Positions 57,061 through 64,000 of a DNA stretch of 64,000 nucleotides are shown piece by piece. The position numbers and the translations under genes are program-made. The number at the start of each line of letters is the position of its first letter. The stretch's first letter is position 1. The stretch spans positions 96,948-160,947 of the forward strand of contig NZ_JAAIJQ010000001.1 in the NCBI RefSeq assembly GCF_010820565.1. Reading direction: 5' to 3'. Under the pieces are notes generated by a model. It was not told where the DNA came from. It ran no database searches and saw only the letters and a list, made by a program, of their open reading frames with translations. The stretch is from Thiorhodococcus minor. GTDB taxonomy: Bacteria > Pseudomonadota > Gammaproteobacteria > Chromatiales > Chromatiaceae.

Positions 57061-57654
57061 ATGACGTCCGACAATCGAACCGAAACGCGGCGCGAGATTT
57101 GGGACCATCGTTATGCCGCTCGCGTCCATCCGGCTGAGCCTGCGCTGGTCTTGACCGAAGCGCTACACTTGCTGCCGCGCGCGGGCGATGCCTTGGATGC
57201 CGCCTGCGGTGTTGGCGGTAACGCGCTCAAGCTCGCCGAGATTGGGCTGCGGACCAGCGCCTGGGACCTGTCTCCAGTAGCCATCGAGCGCGTCAGAACA
57301 GAGGCCAAGTGGCGCGGCCTCGGCGTCGATGCCCGCGTCCGCGACATCGTCGCCGATCCGCCGTCGCCCCGATCGTTCGACGTGGTTTGTGTCGCGTATT
57401 TTTTGGACCGCACTCTGGCGGCGGCCTTGGCGGCCGCCTTGCGTCCGGATGGTCTGCTGCTCTATCAGACCTTCAGCCGTGAGGCGGTCACGGATCGCGG
57501 TCCATCGAATCCTGAGTTTCGGCTCGTTCCGAACGAGCTGCTTCGACTGTTCCCTGGGCTGATCGTGCGCGCCTATCGAGACGAGGGCTGCACGGGTGAT
57601 ACCTGCCGAGGCACCCGAGACATCGCCTTCCTCATCGCTCAGGCATCCCGGTAG
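57061..57654 (+). CDS. Class I SAM-dependent methyltransferase (TehB-like)
   Basis: 197 residues. Motif I is ALDAACGVGGNALKLAE (about residue 42). Further motifs are TSAWDLSPVAIERV and FDVVCVAYFLDRTL. It resembles TehB/small-molecule methyltransferases by length and layout. It likely forms an operon with the preceding SDR gene. Substrate unknown. Confidence 0.82.
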   Translation: MTSDNRTETRREIWDHRYAARVHPAEPALVLTEALHLLPRAGDALDAACGVGGNALKLAEIGLRTSAWDLSPVAIERVRTEAKWRGLGVDARVRDIVADPPSPRSFDVVCVAYFLDRTLAAALAAALRPDGLLLYQTFSREAVTDRGPSNPEFRLVPNELLRLFPGLIVRAYRDEGCTGDTCRGTRDIAFLIAQASR

Positions 57655-57761
57655 GCTCCATCACCGAGCCCGGAGAATCGACAGCCAGACCCATGATCGA
57701 GCGAGCCGGGGCCTCTTGATCGAAACACCGCGGATCGACGCGGGGTGAAGAGGAGACGCGC

Positions 57762-58370
57762 ATGTCACGCGCCAGTCCAGAGTCCGTCTTCGCGCTGGCC
57801 CAGTCCGCCATGGAGCGCGGTGATTGGGAGGGCTTCTTTGGCTGTCTGGATCGGACGGATCTGAAGACGCTGGCCAGACTCGGTATCAGCCCGGTGGGTG
57901 AGGGTCCGCAGGGGGCCTACGCGAGGTTGTGCATCGAGCATGGTGTTCCCCTGGAACAACTGGAGGAGGTCAAGACCCTCCTGGACGCGATTCAGGCGTC
58001 TGCCCGCCAGATGTGGTCTGCGCCTACTGGCGAAGTCTCGAAGGAGGCCAGCCAGGATGCGTCGTTGCAGCAATCGCTCCGGCACCGCGATCTGGTCCGG
58101 GCCTTGGATCATGCCATCGACGCCTGCCTGCGATCCATCGAGGACTTGGCGGCGTTCACGGCCCAGGTCGAACGGCTCAAGCGGGCGACGCTCGGTGGAG
58201 GCTCGGTCAGTCGCGCACTCTTCGTCGGTGAGCATCTGAGCGACGTGCGGGTGGAGGGCAAGAAAGCCACGGCCTTGCGCCAACAGCCGGGCGGGGAGCG
58301 CGTGCCGATCGCCTTCGCGCAGAAGCGCGGTCAATGGGCGATCCGGTTTCTCTCCAAGGCGAGGATGTGA
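57762..58370 (+). CDS. Uncharacterised protein
   Basis: 202 residues, preceded by GAGGAGA. It is mostly helical at the N-terminus (FALAQSAMERGDWEGFFGCLD) with a short beta-rich C-terminal domain (VSRALFVGEHLSDVRVEGKKAT...WAIRFLSKAR). No membrane segment, signal peptide or known motif is visible. Confidence 0.65.
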   Translation: MSRASPESVFALAQSAMERGDWEGFFGCLDRTDLKTLARLGISPVGEGPQGAYARLCIEHGVPLEQLEEVKTLLDAIQASARQMWSAPTGEVSKEASQDASLQQSLRHRDLVRALDHAIDACLRSIEDLAAFTAQVERLKRATLGGGSVSRALFVGEHLSDVRVEGKKATALRQQPGGERVPIAFAQKRGQWAIRFLSKARM

Positions 58371-58494
58371 TCGACGGCGAGCCGCTTGGCCCTGTCGCGG
58401 GCGTGGCCGCGCCCAGGATCACCGTCGCCTGAATCGGCACTTGAGTCCCGCAACGGCCCATCCACGTCATTGCGCGTTGGCTCGGCGATGCCGG

Positions 58495-59283
58495 TCAAGC
58501 GGGCAGCGTGACCGTCCAGGCCGCATCGAATTCAGGGACCAGGTCACTGGGGTAATAGCCTCGCGCATTGCAGAGGATCCGCGTGTCCTTCACGCGATAA
58601 TCCGCCCGGCGATGGAGATGACCATGGATCCAGAGCGCGAGGTTGGGACCCATGAGTGCCTCCAGGTCGCTCGCATAGGCCGGAGAGAGTGGATCCTCAG
58701 CGAATCCCGGCACAAGTGAACGAGGACTGGGGGCATGATGCGTGACGACGACCGTCGGCGGTGCGGGCGACTCAGCCAGGCGCTCACGCAGCCAGGCAAC
58801 CGCGTCACGGTGGATGGCCATCAGGTCCAATGGCTTGAGCCGGCGATAATGCGGTGAGACGCGGATGCGGCGGAAGTCGCTCATCTGCTGAGCCGCCTCG
58901 GCGACGGCCTGCGGCGAGTCTCCCTGCAGCGCAAAGTCCGTCCAGAGCGTACAGCCCAGGAAGCGCACCCCCTCGATCACCACGGCGTCCTTTTCCAGCA
59001 GATGCACCCCGGTTCCGGCGACCAGCGCGCGCCCCTTCTCGAGCAGCCGCGGTATGGACTGGCCATAGTATTCGTGGTTGCCGAAGACGTAGAGCATCGG
59101 GCGCGCGAGTCGTGCCGCCTCAGCGATCGCCCAGTGTAGGCCGGTCAGGCCCGTGTCGACATCGCCGGCGAGCACAATGACATCGGCATCGCTGTCCGGA
59201 ATGGCGTCGAGCCGGAGAGCCGGTCCTCGGCGGGCCGTTCGGTCAAATTCGCGATGGAGATCGGAGAGAATCTGGATCTTCAT
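58495..59283 (-). CDS. Calcineurin-like metallophosphoesterase
   Basis: 262 residues. All metal-binding motifs of the family are present in order: ILSDLH (D-x-H), LAGDVD (GD-x-x), FGNHEYY (GNHE), VVVTHHAP and IHGHLHRR (GHxH). Likely a cytoplasmic phosphoesterase; substrate unknown. It stands alone on the minus strand. Confidence 0.93.
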   Translation of the reverse strand: MKIQILSDLHREFDRTARRGPALRLDAIPDSDADVIVLAGDVDTGLTGLHWAIAEAARLARPMLYVFGNHEYYGQSIPRLLEKGRALVAGTGVHLLEKDAVVIEGVRFLGCTLWTDFALQGDSPQAVAEAAQQMSDFRRIRVSPHYRRLKPLDLMAIHRDAVAWLRERLAESPAPPTVVVTHHAPSPRSLVPGFAEDPLSPAYASDLEALMGPNLALWIHGHLHRRADYRVKDTRILCNARGYYPSDLVPEFDAAWTVTLPA

Positions 59284-59387
59284 GTGAGCCTCATCCGTGC
59301 CCTGGAGCAGGGCTCTTGGCCGCGGCAGTGAGCCGCGTCGCTCTCGACTTGGGTTATGCCATGCATCCGATCGTTGACACCATAGGG

Positions 59388-59702
59388 TCAGTCGATCTCG
59401 CCGTTTCGCAGGGCCTCGAGCGTCTCGTCCATCAGGGCATTCACGTCTTCCAGGCAGGTGATGATGTCCTCTGGAATGCCATCATGCCGGAGCCGGTTAC
59501 GAACCAGGATGAGCCGCTGCCGCATGACGGCGAGATTCCGCACCGACTCCCAGCTCATTGCCTCGTCGATGTGAAACACGGCCAGCTCCCAGTCGGGGAA
59601 GCCCGCTGACTGCACAACGGCATCGCGAAGATTCGACCAGGCGCCCTGGAGATCCGACAGGACAGTCTTGTGGTAGGCGGTGGGCTCGGTTGCAAAGCTC
59701 AT
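59388..59702 (-). CDS. Small uncharacterised protein
   Basis: 104 residues, acidic and helical (LSDLQGAWSNLRDAVVQSAG, VNALMDETLEALRNGEID). No recognised family. It lies 31 bp downstream of the Rpn-type nuclease gene on the same strand and may be co-transcribed with it and the integrase. Confidence 0.55.
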   Translation of the reverse strand: MSFATEPTAYHKTVLSDLQGAWSNLRDAVVQSAGFPDWELAVFHIDEAMSWESVRNLAVMRQRLILVRNRLRHDGIPEDIITCLEDVNALMDETLEALRNGEID

Positions 59703-59733
59703 CGCGCGGGGCTCCGTCGCTGAGCGTGGTCGG

Positions 59734-60714
59734 TCACGGCTGCGCGAGCCACTGCTCGAGATCGCCGATTGCGCTGAAATCGAGCAAAGCCTCGCTCAGC
59801 GCTTCGACCTCGTCCACGCTGAGATCCTCGAGTCGCCGATCGAGCACGGGCGGGAGCTCGCCAAGGCGCCGCGCAAGCTGTTTGCGCACCAGTGCGATGG
59901 CTTCCACACGCCGGCCTTCCGCGAGTCCTTCCTGGTGACCGCGCGCGTAGCCAATCCGTTCGACCGAGGTGACGTAACGCATGTGCTTGTTCCTCTCCAG
60001 GGTGGTCAGTGCTTGCCAGAGTTGGGCCTCCAACTCGGCGGGGAGACGCATCATCCAGTCGATGACCGCAAAGAGGTCGATGATGCGTTGACGATCCCAG
60101 TCACGCTCATAGAGCAGCCGCGCCAGACGCCATTTTGCCGCATAGCGCTGCGTGACGTCGCCACGGGTCTGACGCGTCAGCAGGTGTGCGGCGGTGACGA
60201 GGGCAAAGGGGTTGTGATCCTCCAACAGCGCCTCGAGACGCGGGGCGTAATCGACGAGCTTGACCAAGGGATACGCGAAGCCATGCCGACAGCCGAACAC
60301 CTCATAGCTGTAACTATCCGGTCGCCAGGTTCGGCTGTCGTCGGCCAGGACTGCCAGGCTTCCAATCGGCCGATCATAGCGGTCGAACAGGCGATCGTTG
60401 TACGTGAACATCCGCTTGGCAAAGGTGTTGTCATGGCCACCCTGAATCTCGATGTGGATGTAGACCCAGTCTTTGATACCCTGATGACGATGAACGGCCG
60501 CCAGCTTGTCGACGTATCGCCGGCCAAGAGCCGCGTCCTGGACCGCCTGGGCCAATTCCTGATCGAGGAAGCGATGACCGCGTGTCCAATCGACGCCCGT
60601 ATGAGCCTCAGGGAAATAAAAGGCGAGGAAATCCTGAAAGTGGTGCTCCACGGCCTCTTTCCAGGGCGAGTCGTAGTCGACGGTGGGCGCTGACGGGTCG
60701 GTGTCTTCGATCAT
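59734..60714 (-). CDS. Rpn/YhgA-like PD-(D/E)XK nuclease family protein
   Basis: 326 residues from ATG 60714, where MIEDTDPSAP starts; the frame further upstream is antisense to the integrase gene. The N-terminal part shows EAVEHHFQDFLAFYFPE, then VDKLAAVHR and DWVYIHIEIQGGHD (E-x-Q variant of the nuclease core), then FAKRMFTYNDRLFDRY. The C-terminal part has a helical region with YARGHQEGLAEGRR, typical of this family. Rpn proteins promote RecA-independent recombination. Its ATGA start overlaps the integrase stop, so the two are translated together. Confidence 0.85.
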   Translation of the reverse strand: MIEDTDPSAPTVDYDSPWKEAVEHHFQDFLAFYFPEAHTGVDWTRGHRFLDQELAQAVQDAALGRRYVDKLAAVHRHQGIKDWVYIHIEIQGGHDNTFAKRMFTYNDRLFDRYDRPIGSLAVLADDSRTWRPDSYSYEVFGCRHGFAYPLVKLVDYAPRLEALLEDHNPFALVTAAHLLTRQTRGDVTQRYAAKWRLARLLYERDWDRQRIIDLFAVIDWMMRLPAELEAQLWQALTTLERNKHMRYVTSVERIGYARGHQEGLAEGRRVEAIALVRKQLARRLGELPPVLDRRLEDLSVDEVEALSEALLDFSAIGDLEQWLAQP

Positions 60715-62039
60715 GGCTGAGCACACGCTTGGCGAATCGGTCCTGCTACCTGTGGCGGCTGATCGGTGCGGACCACCGCGGCGGCGTCCATTAGGCTGCG
60801 AATCTCCTGCTCCCACTGCTCGAGTGCCCGCCGCTTTTCTGGCAGGCCGTCGTAGATGTTGTAGTGTGTGTCTTCGATGTCGTTGACGGCGCGATTCTGC
60901 AGCAGAAAGCGCACGCTGGGCTGAATCCCGATGCGTGCCCAATGTGTTGTGCAGGTCCGGCGCAAATCGCGGGGGGTAAAGGGCTCGATACCATGGCGGG
61001 TGCACAAGCGCTCGATGGCTTGCGTAATGCTGCGGAACGGCATCTCTCGCTCGGGAGTCCCTGCGTCTTGTCGCGAATGCGGAAACACTAGACCGCCAAT
61101 TTGCGGGATGCCGTTAAGGGTCTCCTTGATCATGGCCGTCATCGGTAGCAGATGGGGCCGCTTCGTCTTGGTCTGCTCACGTGAGAACGACCAGGTGGCA
61201 TCGGCGAAATCGAGCTGGCCCCAACGTGTGCGCAGGATCTCTTGGAGTCGCTGCCCGCTGAGGAGCATCAGGCGGATGGCGCCAATGGTCGTTGGATTCA
61301 TGCGCTCGGCATCCATGGCCAGTGCTTGCCAAACCCTCGCGATCTCCTCTTTGGAGAGCACTCGACTGCATGGCGTCATGCCCGAGTCCGGCTTCTTCAC
61401 CGCAGCGACAGGATTCGTGGTCAACGGGAACAGTAGACCATCGATCTCTTGCTCTCCGATGGCGTAGACGAAGGCCGCATGCAGATAGCTGTGCAGCATG
61501 AAGACGACGCGCTTCGCGCCCCGTTTTCGGGCCTTGGCCAGCACGGCGCGGATATCACTGGGGTCGATCTCGGTTACCCGCTTACCTTTCAGGATCGGGC
61601 GGGCGTCTTTCTGGAGCAGGCGATCGATCTCCTGGCGCGTTGTTGCGTTGTCGAGTGACTCCAGATAGACGCGCACCAGATCTTCGTAGGTCGCCGTCGC
61701 CCGCGCCTCGAGTGCCTGCTGCTCCTGCGCCTTGCGCTCCACGACTTCCGATGTGCGTCTGCGCTCGAGCTCAGCCTTCGGGTCAATCCCCTGATCGACG
61801 AGGTTGCGGACTTCCCGACAGCGCTCACGCGCCTGGGCCAGGGACAGACCGGGGTAGGCCCCGAGACGATAGAAGTGTCCCCGTTGGCCGCCAAAGCTGT
61901 ACTCCATATAGAAGGTCTTGGTGCCAGCTGCCGACACCTGCACGCCAAACCCACGCAAGCTTTGGTCGGTCGATTTCTCACGCAGTCGATAAGGTTTTCC
62001 AGTGGCCGTGAGGTTCTTGATCTGGCGGTCGCTGAGCAT
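60711..62039 (-). CDS. int: P4-type tyrosine integrase of the ICE
   Basis: 442 residues. The N-terminal DUF4102-type domain (LSDRQIKNLTATGKPYRLRE, then GFGVQVSAAGTKTFYMEYSF) is followed by a core-binding domain and a catalytic domain. Arg I lies in LLSGQRLQEILRT; the second box reads PRDLRRTCTTHWAR (P-R-D in place of the common H-D); the nucleophile Tyr lies in DTHYNIYDGL. It integrates the element at the 3' end of tRNA-Pro, whose fragment lies about 200 bp from its start. Confidence 0.93.
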   Translation of the reverse strand: MLSDRQIKNLTATGKPYRLREKSTDQSLRGFGVQVSAAGTKTFYMEYSFGGQRGHFYRLGAYPGLSLAQARERCREVRNLVDQGIDPKAELERRRTSEVVERKAQEQQALEARATATYEDLVRVYLESLDNATTRQEIDRLLQKDARPILKGKRVTEIDPSDIRAVLAKARKRGAKRVVFMLHSYLHAAFVYAIGEQEIDGLLFPLTTNPVAAVKKPDSGMTPCSRVLSKEEIARVWQALAMDAERMNPTTIGAIRLMLLSGQRLQEILRTRWGQLDFADATWSFSREQTKTKRPHLLPMTAMIKETLNGIPQIGGLVFPHSRQDAGTPEREMPFRSITQAIERLCTRHGIEPFTPRDLRRTCTTHWARIGIQPSVRFLLQNRAVNDIEDTHYNIYDGLPEKRRALEQWEQEIRSLMDAAAVVRTDQPPQVAGPIRQACAQP

Positions 62040-62085
62040 GGTGATCGGATCCTTGCCGAGCCGGCGGTGGTTGATTCAGGTGGTT

Positions 62086-62109
62086 TCTGTAGTCGCGTCT
62101 GTAGTCGCG
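62086..62109. repeat. Perfect 12-bp tandem duplication before int
   Basis: TCTGTAGTCGCG occurs twice in direct succession (62086-62097 and 62098-62109), between int and the tRNA fragment. Position fits integrase arm-type or regulator binding sites. Confidence 0.6.
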
Positions 62110-62234
62110 TAAAACCTGCGATTCAGTGCTGCTAGATGCAACAACATGCACAGGCGGTTTGACGAAAAGACATTGAAATTATAAATTTACGTAGAGATGA
62201 GGAACAGAGGGAAACGGAAAGAAACCGTTATTTA

Positions 62235-62284
<50 letters not shown>

Positions 62285-62308
62285 ATTTAAGTCAGAAATT
62301 ACAAGCGG

Positions 62309-62690
62309 TTACGCGTCGTGCGTCGCCGCTTTTTTCTTGTCCGCCGAAGTGGTGTGCCGGAAACTGTGCGGAACACTTCGGATCCCGGATTCGATCCGCG
62401 CGGCATGCTCGGCCAGGTGCTCCGGTGCCAGATGGGCGTATTTCCGAACCATGGCGAAATCCGACCATCCCCCAAGCTCCTGAAGCACGTGCAGCGGTGT
62501 TCCCGACTGGACGTGCCAGGAGGCCCAGGTATGGCGCAGGTCGTGCCAGCGGAACTGCTCGATGCCGGTGCGCTTGAGCGCCTTCCTCCAGGCCCGTTCG
62601 CCCGCTTTGCTCACGGGAGACCAGAGGAGGTCCCCGTTCGCATCACGGCGCGGATACGCGAACACGCGCTCCAGCCTTCTGGAGAAGCCC
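62309..62690 (-). pseudogene. C-terminal fragment of a second, phage-type tyrosine integrase
   Basis: The fragment contains RKALKRTGIEQFRWHDLRHTWASWHVQ (H-x-x-R box) and LGGWSDFAMVRKYAHLAPEH with the nucleophile Tyr. The N-terminal arm and core-binding domains and the first catalytic Arg are absent. It lies 24 bp beyond the tRNA-Pro fragment, suggesting an older element once used the same or a nearby site. Confidence 0.8.
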
Positions 62691-63532
62691 ATGGCTACCG
62701 CACCAACGACACGCCCGCTGCACCTCGTCGCCCGAGGCACCATCCCGATCGACCGCGCCCGCGCGGATGAAGACGTGCTCATCCGTCAGGCGATGGCCAT
62801 CCTGGAGCGGCGAATGCGGCGCGTCCAAGACCCGCGAGCGCTCAGCTCGCCCGACCTGGCGCAACGCTATCTCCGATCCTGCGCCTGGGTACCCTGGAGC
62901 ATGAGGTTTTCGGGGTAGTCTGGCTTGATCACAAACACCGTGTCCTCGCCATTGAGGAGCTGTTCCGCGGCACCCTCGACGGGGCGGCGGTCCATCCCCG
63001 CGAGGTCGTCAAGCGGGCCCTCAAGGTCAACGCCGGGGCCTGCCTCATTTGGCACAACCATCCCAGTGGGATCAGCGAGCCCAGCCCGAGCGATCGGCTC
63101 CTCACTCAGCGCCTGAAGGACGCCCTGAGTCTCGTCGAAGTCAGGGTGCTCGATCACATCATCGTTGGGGAGACCTGCACCTCGTTGGCTGAGGAGGGGA
63201 TCCTCTGGCCGAGAATCAACGGAGACTGCATCCTCGCTTGTCGTAGGAGGGTGTTTCCGCCCAAGCCGTCTCCGTTCTGCGCCGACAACTCCCATTCGGG
63301 CTTGTCGGCGTTTTCGTTTGAACGGCAGGTCGTGGGCTTGAGGCGAACAGCTCCAGGGGACGCCCAGCCGATCGCCGAAACGTGCAGATCGGTCATCCGA
63401 TTGAGTCTCTGCGCCCGGCGGGCTCGAGTCGTACCAACTTGGGTCGATGACATTGTGGGTTGTCCCGTCCGGCCGGTCGAGCTCGAAGTCGCGGGCGGTC
63501 GACGGCAGCCATTGACATCCGTTGATCTCTAG
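62691..63532 (+). pseudogene. radC: radC-like JAB-domain gene with frameshift
   Basis: A good start at 62691 (GGAGA upstream) gives TTRPLHLVARGTIPIDRARA and [14 protein letters not shown]. The frame then breaks near 62880 and continues in another frame as [18 protein letters not shown]. The JAMM motif [15 protein letters not shown] (H-x-H-x7-S-x2-D) and [20 protein letters not shown] are intact. The usual stop after this point is lost and the frame runs on to 63532, through a terminator. One base change breaks the gene. Confidence 0.8.
63280..63320 (+). terminator. Intrinsic terminator
   Basis: A perfect 9-bp stem, CGCCGACAA (63280-63288) and TTGTCGGCG (63302-63310), with a possible inner CCC/GGG pairing, is followed by TTTTCGTTT. 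It probably ended the radC transcript. Confidence 0.85.
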
Positions 63533-63588
63533 CTATCTTGGAGAACGTACCGTGAGGCTATAAGACGCACTGCAACATAGGCCGCAAG

Positions 63589-63834
63589 ATGCCTCTGACA
63601 ATCAAAGGCTTGACCTACTACACTGCCGCTGACGTAGCGGAACGGGTGGAGGTGAGCCGCCAAACGCTCTGGCGCTGGCGGCAGGACGGCAAGATTCCAC
63701 TCGGCCACAAGTACCGCAACCGGCACGTCGTCTTCACCCCGGCCGAGCTGAAGCAGATCGAGCTGTTCGCCGACCGCATTGAGCCGATCGCGCCGTCGGA
63801 TCGGCTCCAGAGTGACTTGTTTCAGGACAGCTGA
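63589..63834 (+). CDS. MerR-like helix-turn-helix protein
   Basis: 81 residues. YYTAADVAERVEVSRQTLWRW followed by GKIPLGHKYRNRHVVFTPAEL is a MerR/excisionase-type winged HTH. The C-terminal tail is short, without an effector domain. It lies 8 bp before the queC start, so it may regulate or belong to that operon; alternatively it is an excisionase left by an old element. Confidence 0.75.
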   Translation: MPLTIKGLTYYTAADVAERVEVSRQTLWRWRQDGKIPLGHKYRNRHVVFTPAELKQIELFADRIEPIAPSDRLQSDLFQDS

Positions 63835-63842
63835 GGGCCCCC

Positions 63843-63884
63843 ATGAAGAAGGCCGTGGTCTTGTTGAGTGGAGGTCTGGATTCA
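63843..63884 (+). pseudogene. queC: queC 5' fragment, interrupted in the ATP-binding motif
   Basis: The first 14 codons, MKKAVVLLSGGLDS, are those of 7-cyano-7-deazaguanine synthase, which makes the queuosine precursor preQ0, with the SGGxDS PP-loop. After codon 14 homology stops abruptly and a TAG follows at 63897-63899. The new sequence is A+T-rich and unrelated, so an insertion or rearrangement at 63885 is likely. The rest of queC would be outside the window. Confidence 0.6.
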
Positions 63885-63962
63885 ATGCCATGGACTTAGC
63901 GCCTAAAGCTATGATTATGTTACAATAATGCGTCTTCACAGGAACCTTGTAGGAGCATGCCG

Positions 63963-64000
63963 ATGAAGCGTTGCAACGCTATCAGTCTCAACACCGAAGA
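63963..64000 (+). CDS. Start of an unidentified ORF (partial)
   Basis: ATG 63963 with GTAGGAG upstream and a TACAAT-like -10 near 63922-63927 begins MKRCNAISLNTE and runs off the window. It may be the first gene of the DNA that interrupts queC. Too short to identify. Confidence 0.35.
   Translation, partial: MKRCNAISLNTE

Overview
The window is about 64 kb of GC-rich DNA, most likely from a gammaproteobacterium. A purple sulfur bacterium (Chromatiaceae-like) would fit the gene styles, but this is a guess. Most of it reads as the right-hand part of an integrative and conjugative element (ICE). The evidence is a P4-type tyrosine integrase (60711-62039) next to a 50-nt copy of the 3' part of tRNA-Pro(GGG) (62235-62284), together with F-type transfer genes (TraF, TraH, TraG), relaxosome-type genes (TraL-like, TraK-like, MobI-like) and AcaB/DUF2857-type ICE genes. 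The left end of the element is outside the window.

Defence island (1-31.9 kb). It opens with the start of a CARF-like sigma-54 activator (minus strand). Divergent from it is ARPP-1 - druH - druE, a Druantia type III system. A type I restriction-modification set (hsdR, a small antitoxin-like gene, hsdM, hsdS) follows, then an unrecognised two-gene unit, a ParE-type toxin-antitoxin pair, and an AAA ATPase (DUF3696) followed by a phospholipase-D-like protein. A second, complete CARF-like sigma-54 activator comes next, divergent from an AddAB-like nuclease/helicase pair. Both divergent operons have a clear -24/-12 promoter (TGGCAC-N5-GTGCT and TGGCCC-N5-GTGCT). Two different antiviral machines therefore seem to be placed under homologous ligand-sensing sigma-54 switches. 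I regard this as the most notable system here.

Transfer and accessory region (32-49.4 kb). TraL-like and TraK-like genes (minus) and a MobI-like gene (plus) flank an array of GGTGAAAC repeats with roughly 28.5-bp phasing, a candidate oriT or replication/partition site. Accessory genes include a PARG-type ADP-ribose glycohydrolase homologue, a DUF429 protein, an IS3-family element with a likely -1 frameshift site, a NERD protein and a membrane protein. AcaB-like and DUF2857 proteins precede traF-traH-traG. TraG carries an unusual C-terminal peptidoglycan-hydrolase-like domain.

Decayed and housekeeping-like region (49.5-60.7 kb). Several genes are broken. A YdjM-like hydrolase gene is split by a 222-bp MITE. 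A DUF4336 gene has a frameshift. A secreted-protein gene is split by an IS21-family element with a perfect 7-bp target duplication. Intact genes include a DnaQ-like exonuclease, an SDR enzyme lacking its catalytic tyrosine, a SAM methyltransferase, a metallophosphoesterase and an Rpn-type nuclease.

Right flank (62.3-64 kb). Beyond the att site lie an integrase fragment, a frameshifted radC, a terminator, an HTH gene and the first 14 codons of queC. queC is interrupted inside its ATP-binding motif by unidentified DNA that runs off the window.
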